DNA of 13,517 nt from an uncultured bacterium (GTDB lineage Bacteria > Cyanobacteriota > Vampirovibrionia > Gastranaerophilales > Gastranaerophilaceae). Positions within the stretch are counted from its first letter, which is position 1; every line of letters starts with the position of its first letter. The stretch lies in the NCBI GenBank assembly GCA_949299435.1, contig CASGAK010000061.1, positions 1-13,517 on the forward strand, written 5' to 3'. Shown one piece after another: positions 13,315 to 13,517 of this stretch. The position numbers were made by a program, and so were the translations under genes. The notes beneath the pieces are model-generated. The model ran no database searches and had not been told where the DNA came from. It saw only the letters and a program-made list of their open reading frames with translations.

Positions 13315-13360
13315 AAGAAAACTTCATACCTTCCCTTTGCGTAGAGGAGGGTAAGTTCTT
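13315..13360 (+). other. Long imperfect hairpin downstream of the TolC gene
   Basis: TACCTTCC (13327-13334) pairs with GGAGGGTA (13346-13353, one G-U pair) around an 11-nt loop. The stem extends with AACT/AGTT (13320-13323 with 13354-13357, after a 3-nt bulge) and AAG/CTT (13315-13317 with 13358-13360). AAGAA (13315-13319) can instead pair with TTCTT (13306-13310), so two folds exclude each other. No T-run follows, so it is not a typical terminator. It lies in a gene-free stretch, 13267-13510. Confidence 0.45.
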
Positions 13361-13385
13361 GTAGTTATGTTGAATTTTTAAAAAG

Positions 13386-13413
13386 TTTGGTGCATTGTTT
13401 TGGCACACCAAAA
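13386..13413. repeat. TTTGG half-sites and palindrome before the right-edge promoter
   Basis: TTTTGG-CACA-CCAAAA (13398-13413) is a perfect 6-bp hairpin. The right arm can alternatively pair with TTTGGTG at 13386-13392. It lies about 20 bases upstream of the next -35, a position suited to a regulator site. It is not followed by a T-run on either strand. Confidence 0.4.
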
Positions 13414-13435
13414 GCTCCTATTATTTTACCAACTC

Positions 13436-13464
13436 TTGCACACTATGAAAAAAGTTGTTATAAT
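13436..13464 (+). promoter_or_regulatory. Promoter of the right-edge gene
   Basis: TTGCAC (13436-13441), a 17-nt spacer and a perfect TATAAT (13459-13464). Predicted start is near 13471, giving a leader of about 40 nt with a strong ribosome binding site. The -35 matches in its first three bases only. Confidence 0.6.
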
Positions 13465-13510
13465 AAATAGGTAAACGATGAAAACCTGGTAAAAATGAAA
13501 GGAGCTGGAA

Positions 13511-13517
13511 ATGCAGA
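13511..13517 (+). CDS. Start of a gene running off the right edge
   Basis: ATG CAG A at the end of the window, preceded by AAAGGAG (13498-13504) with a 6-nt spacer and a promoter at 13436-13464. Only Met-Gln is visible. An ATG at 13495 in another frame has no ribosome binding site and is less likely. Nothing can be said about the product. Confidence 0.65.

Noticed and set aside
13478..13492. Possible four-codon leader ORF (Met-Lys-Thr-Trp-stop) ahead of the right-edge gene
   Set aside because: It has no ribosome binding site within the predicted transcript and is too short to support as a leader peptide; chance occurrence is likely.
1..13517. CRISPR array, transposon, prophage or defence locus
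   Set aside because: I saw no regularly spaced repeats, transposase, terminal inverted repeats or nuclease/effector motifs; the lone tyrosine recombinase has the features of a housekeeping Xer enzyme.

Overview
The window is AT-rich DNA from a low-GC bacterium with a two-membrane envelope. A TolC-family outer-membrane protein, a periplasmic Spy/CpxP-like protein and several secreted proteins support this. The primary sigma factor carries the phrase IRAAEKFDHERGFKFSTYA, closer to cyanobacterial SigA than to the E. coli or Bacillus versions. A Mini-RNase III and a soluble receiver-kinase hybrid also fit the cyanobacterial side. My inference is a non-photosynthetic cyanobacterial relative (Vampirovibrionia/Melainabacteria, for example gut Gastranaerophilales). 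No 16S rRNA is present to confirm it.

Layout. Left edge: the start of a secreted protein on the minus strand, then mrnC (minus). From 682 to 4085, plus-strand genes: a secreted two-motif LTxxQ protein, a TrmB-type regulator, a small secreted Cys protein ending in a strong terminator, thymidine kinase (tdk), and a secreted protein of unknown function. From 4094 to 8394, minus-strand genes: dnaG overlapping rpoD by 8 nt, a terminator, then an amino-acid-type solute-binding lipoprotein coupled through TAATG to a small membrane-anchored protein. From 8501 to the end, plus-strand genes: a cytosolic pseudo-receiver/receiver/histidine-kinase hybrid, a XerD-type recombinase, a BioD-like P-loop protein with degraded active-site motifs, a 77-aa Cys-rich protein with a terminator, a TolC-family protein, a structured non-coding stretch of about 240 nt, and the first codons of another gene.

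Most genes are chromosomal housekeeping or envelope genes. I see no CRISPR array, IS element, prophage, tRNA or rRNA, and no recognisable defence system. The most distinctive feature is in the expression signals. Several genes have a -10-like hexamer only 6-9 nt before the ATG and no convincing Shine-Dalgarno, suggesting leaderless mRNAs. Others (the 124-aa secreted protein, tdk, the solute-binding protein, rpoD and both edge genes) have clear ribosome binding sites. Other items to check are the degenerate BioD homologue, the unknown Cys-rich protein, a short duplication across the xerD/BioD-like junction, and the long hairpin downstream of the TolC gene.
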